From assembly GCA_003725585.1 (NCBI GenBank), contig RJMB01000034.1, positions 318-40,579 on the forward strand: DNA of 40,262 bases, written 5' to 3'. Shown here piece by piece: positions 40,198 to 40,262 of this stretch; the stretch's first letter is position 1; each line of letters starts with the position of its first letter. Source of the DNA: Halostreptopolyspora alba. GTDB taxonomy: Bacteria > Actinomycetota > Actinomycetes > Streptosporangiales > Streptosporangiaceae. The notes under the pieces were generated by a model. It saw nothing but the letters and a program-made list of their open reading frames with translations, made no database searches and was not told the DNA's origin. Made by a program: the position numbers and the translations under genes.

Positions 40198-40262
40198 CTC
40201 CTAGATCGTTGATGGGAAATCTGTGGCCGGCGTGAGGACATAGCGAAGGGCGCCAAGATCGA
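40198..40262. other. end of window after the array
   Basis: No further repeat appears where one would be expected (about 40230) and no gene start is supported before the window ends. Confidence 0.4.

Noticed and set aside
40198-40262. Continuation of the CRISPR array or start of cobB
   Set aside because: No repeat at the expected place and no supported start codon with a ribosome site before the window ends.

Overview
This is a high-GC actinomycete chromosomal segment. The GC content, frequent GTG starts, F420/PPOX-type and DUF574 proteins and the type I-E CRISPR repeats would fit the Nocardiopsis/Streptomonospora group, but the genus is an inference and no 16S is present. Three themes can be read: cobalamin genes in three separate blocks, an aromatic catabolic cluster with its own regulators, and several decayed genes beside a tRNA.

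Layout: (1) 1-3346 is ordinary backbone: a methyltransferase, a DsbA/FrnE-like protein, an isochorismatase-fold protein that lacks its catalytic Cys and Asp, and a DUF4126 membrane protein. (2) 3631-17556 is a catabolic block: AraC and TetR regulators, a stretch of gene wreckage that includes a frameshifted ferredoxin domain, then aldehyde dehydrogenase, APC permease, cupin and flavin amine oxidase, a convergent MarR regulator, then an MBL-fold protein, an FAD aromatic hydroxylase, homogentisate 1,2-dioxygenase (hmgA), an unrecognised protein and fumarylacetoacetase (fahA). I infer a route from an aromatic amine (phenylethylamine or tyramine type) through the aldehyde and arylacetate to homogentisate, then to fumarate and acetoacetate. 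No recognisable maleylacetoacetate isomerase is present, so two unassigned genes are candidates for that step. A serine-recombinase tail overlapping tRNA-Arg(TCT) lies at the right edge of this block and suggests past integration.

(3) 18709-21308 is cobD-cobQ. (4) 21504-24718 holds a small protein with two ribbon-helix-helix-like halves, a BCCT transporter whose promoter contains a perfect palindrome, and a small membrane protein. (5) A cobalamin riboswitch precedes cobN (25070-28828), which is followed by a wrecked Ser/Thr kinase N-lobe. (6) 29197-36614 holds an NfeD/SPFH membrane pair, a quinone oxidoreductase, a receptor Ser/Thr kinase, a DUF6504-like gene behind an SOS box, a SnoaL-like protein, a PPOX-family protein and a DUF574 methyltransferase. 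(7) A second cobalamin riboswitch precedes a fused ChlI/ChlD-type cobaltochelatase subunit and cobO. A short type I-E CRISPR array without cas genes follows directly; its repeat 4 carries an internal 11-bp duplication.

The cobalamin blocks work together: CobN plus the AAA+/VWA subunit insert cobalt, CobO adenosylates, CobQ amidates, and CobD adds the aminopropanol arm. The two chelatase-containing transcripts carry B12 riboswitches. Transport (APC, BCCT) and catabolic genes include rare TTA codons, which suggests possible control through the bldA tRNA.
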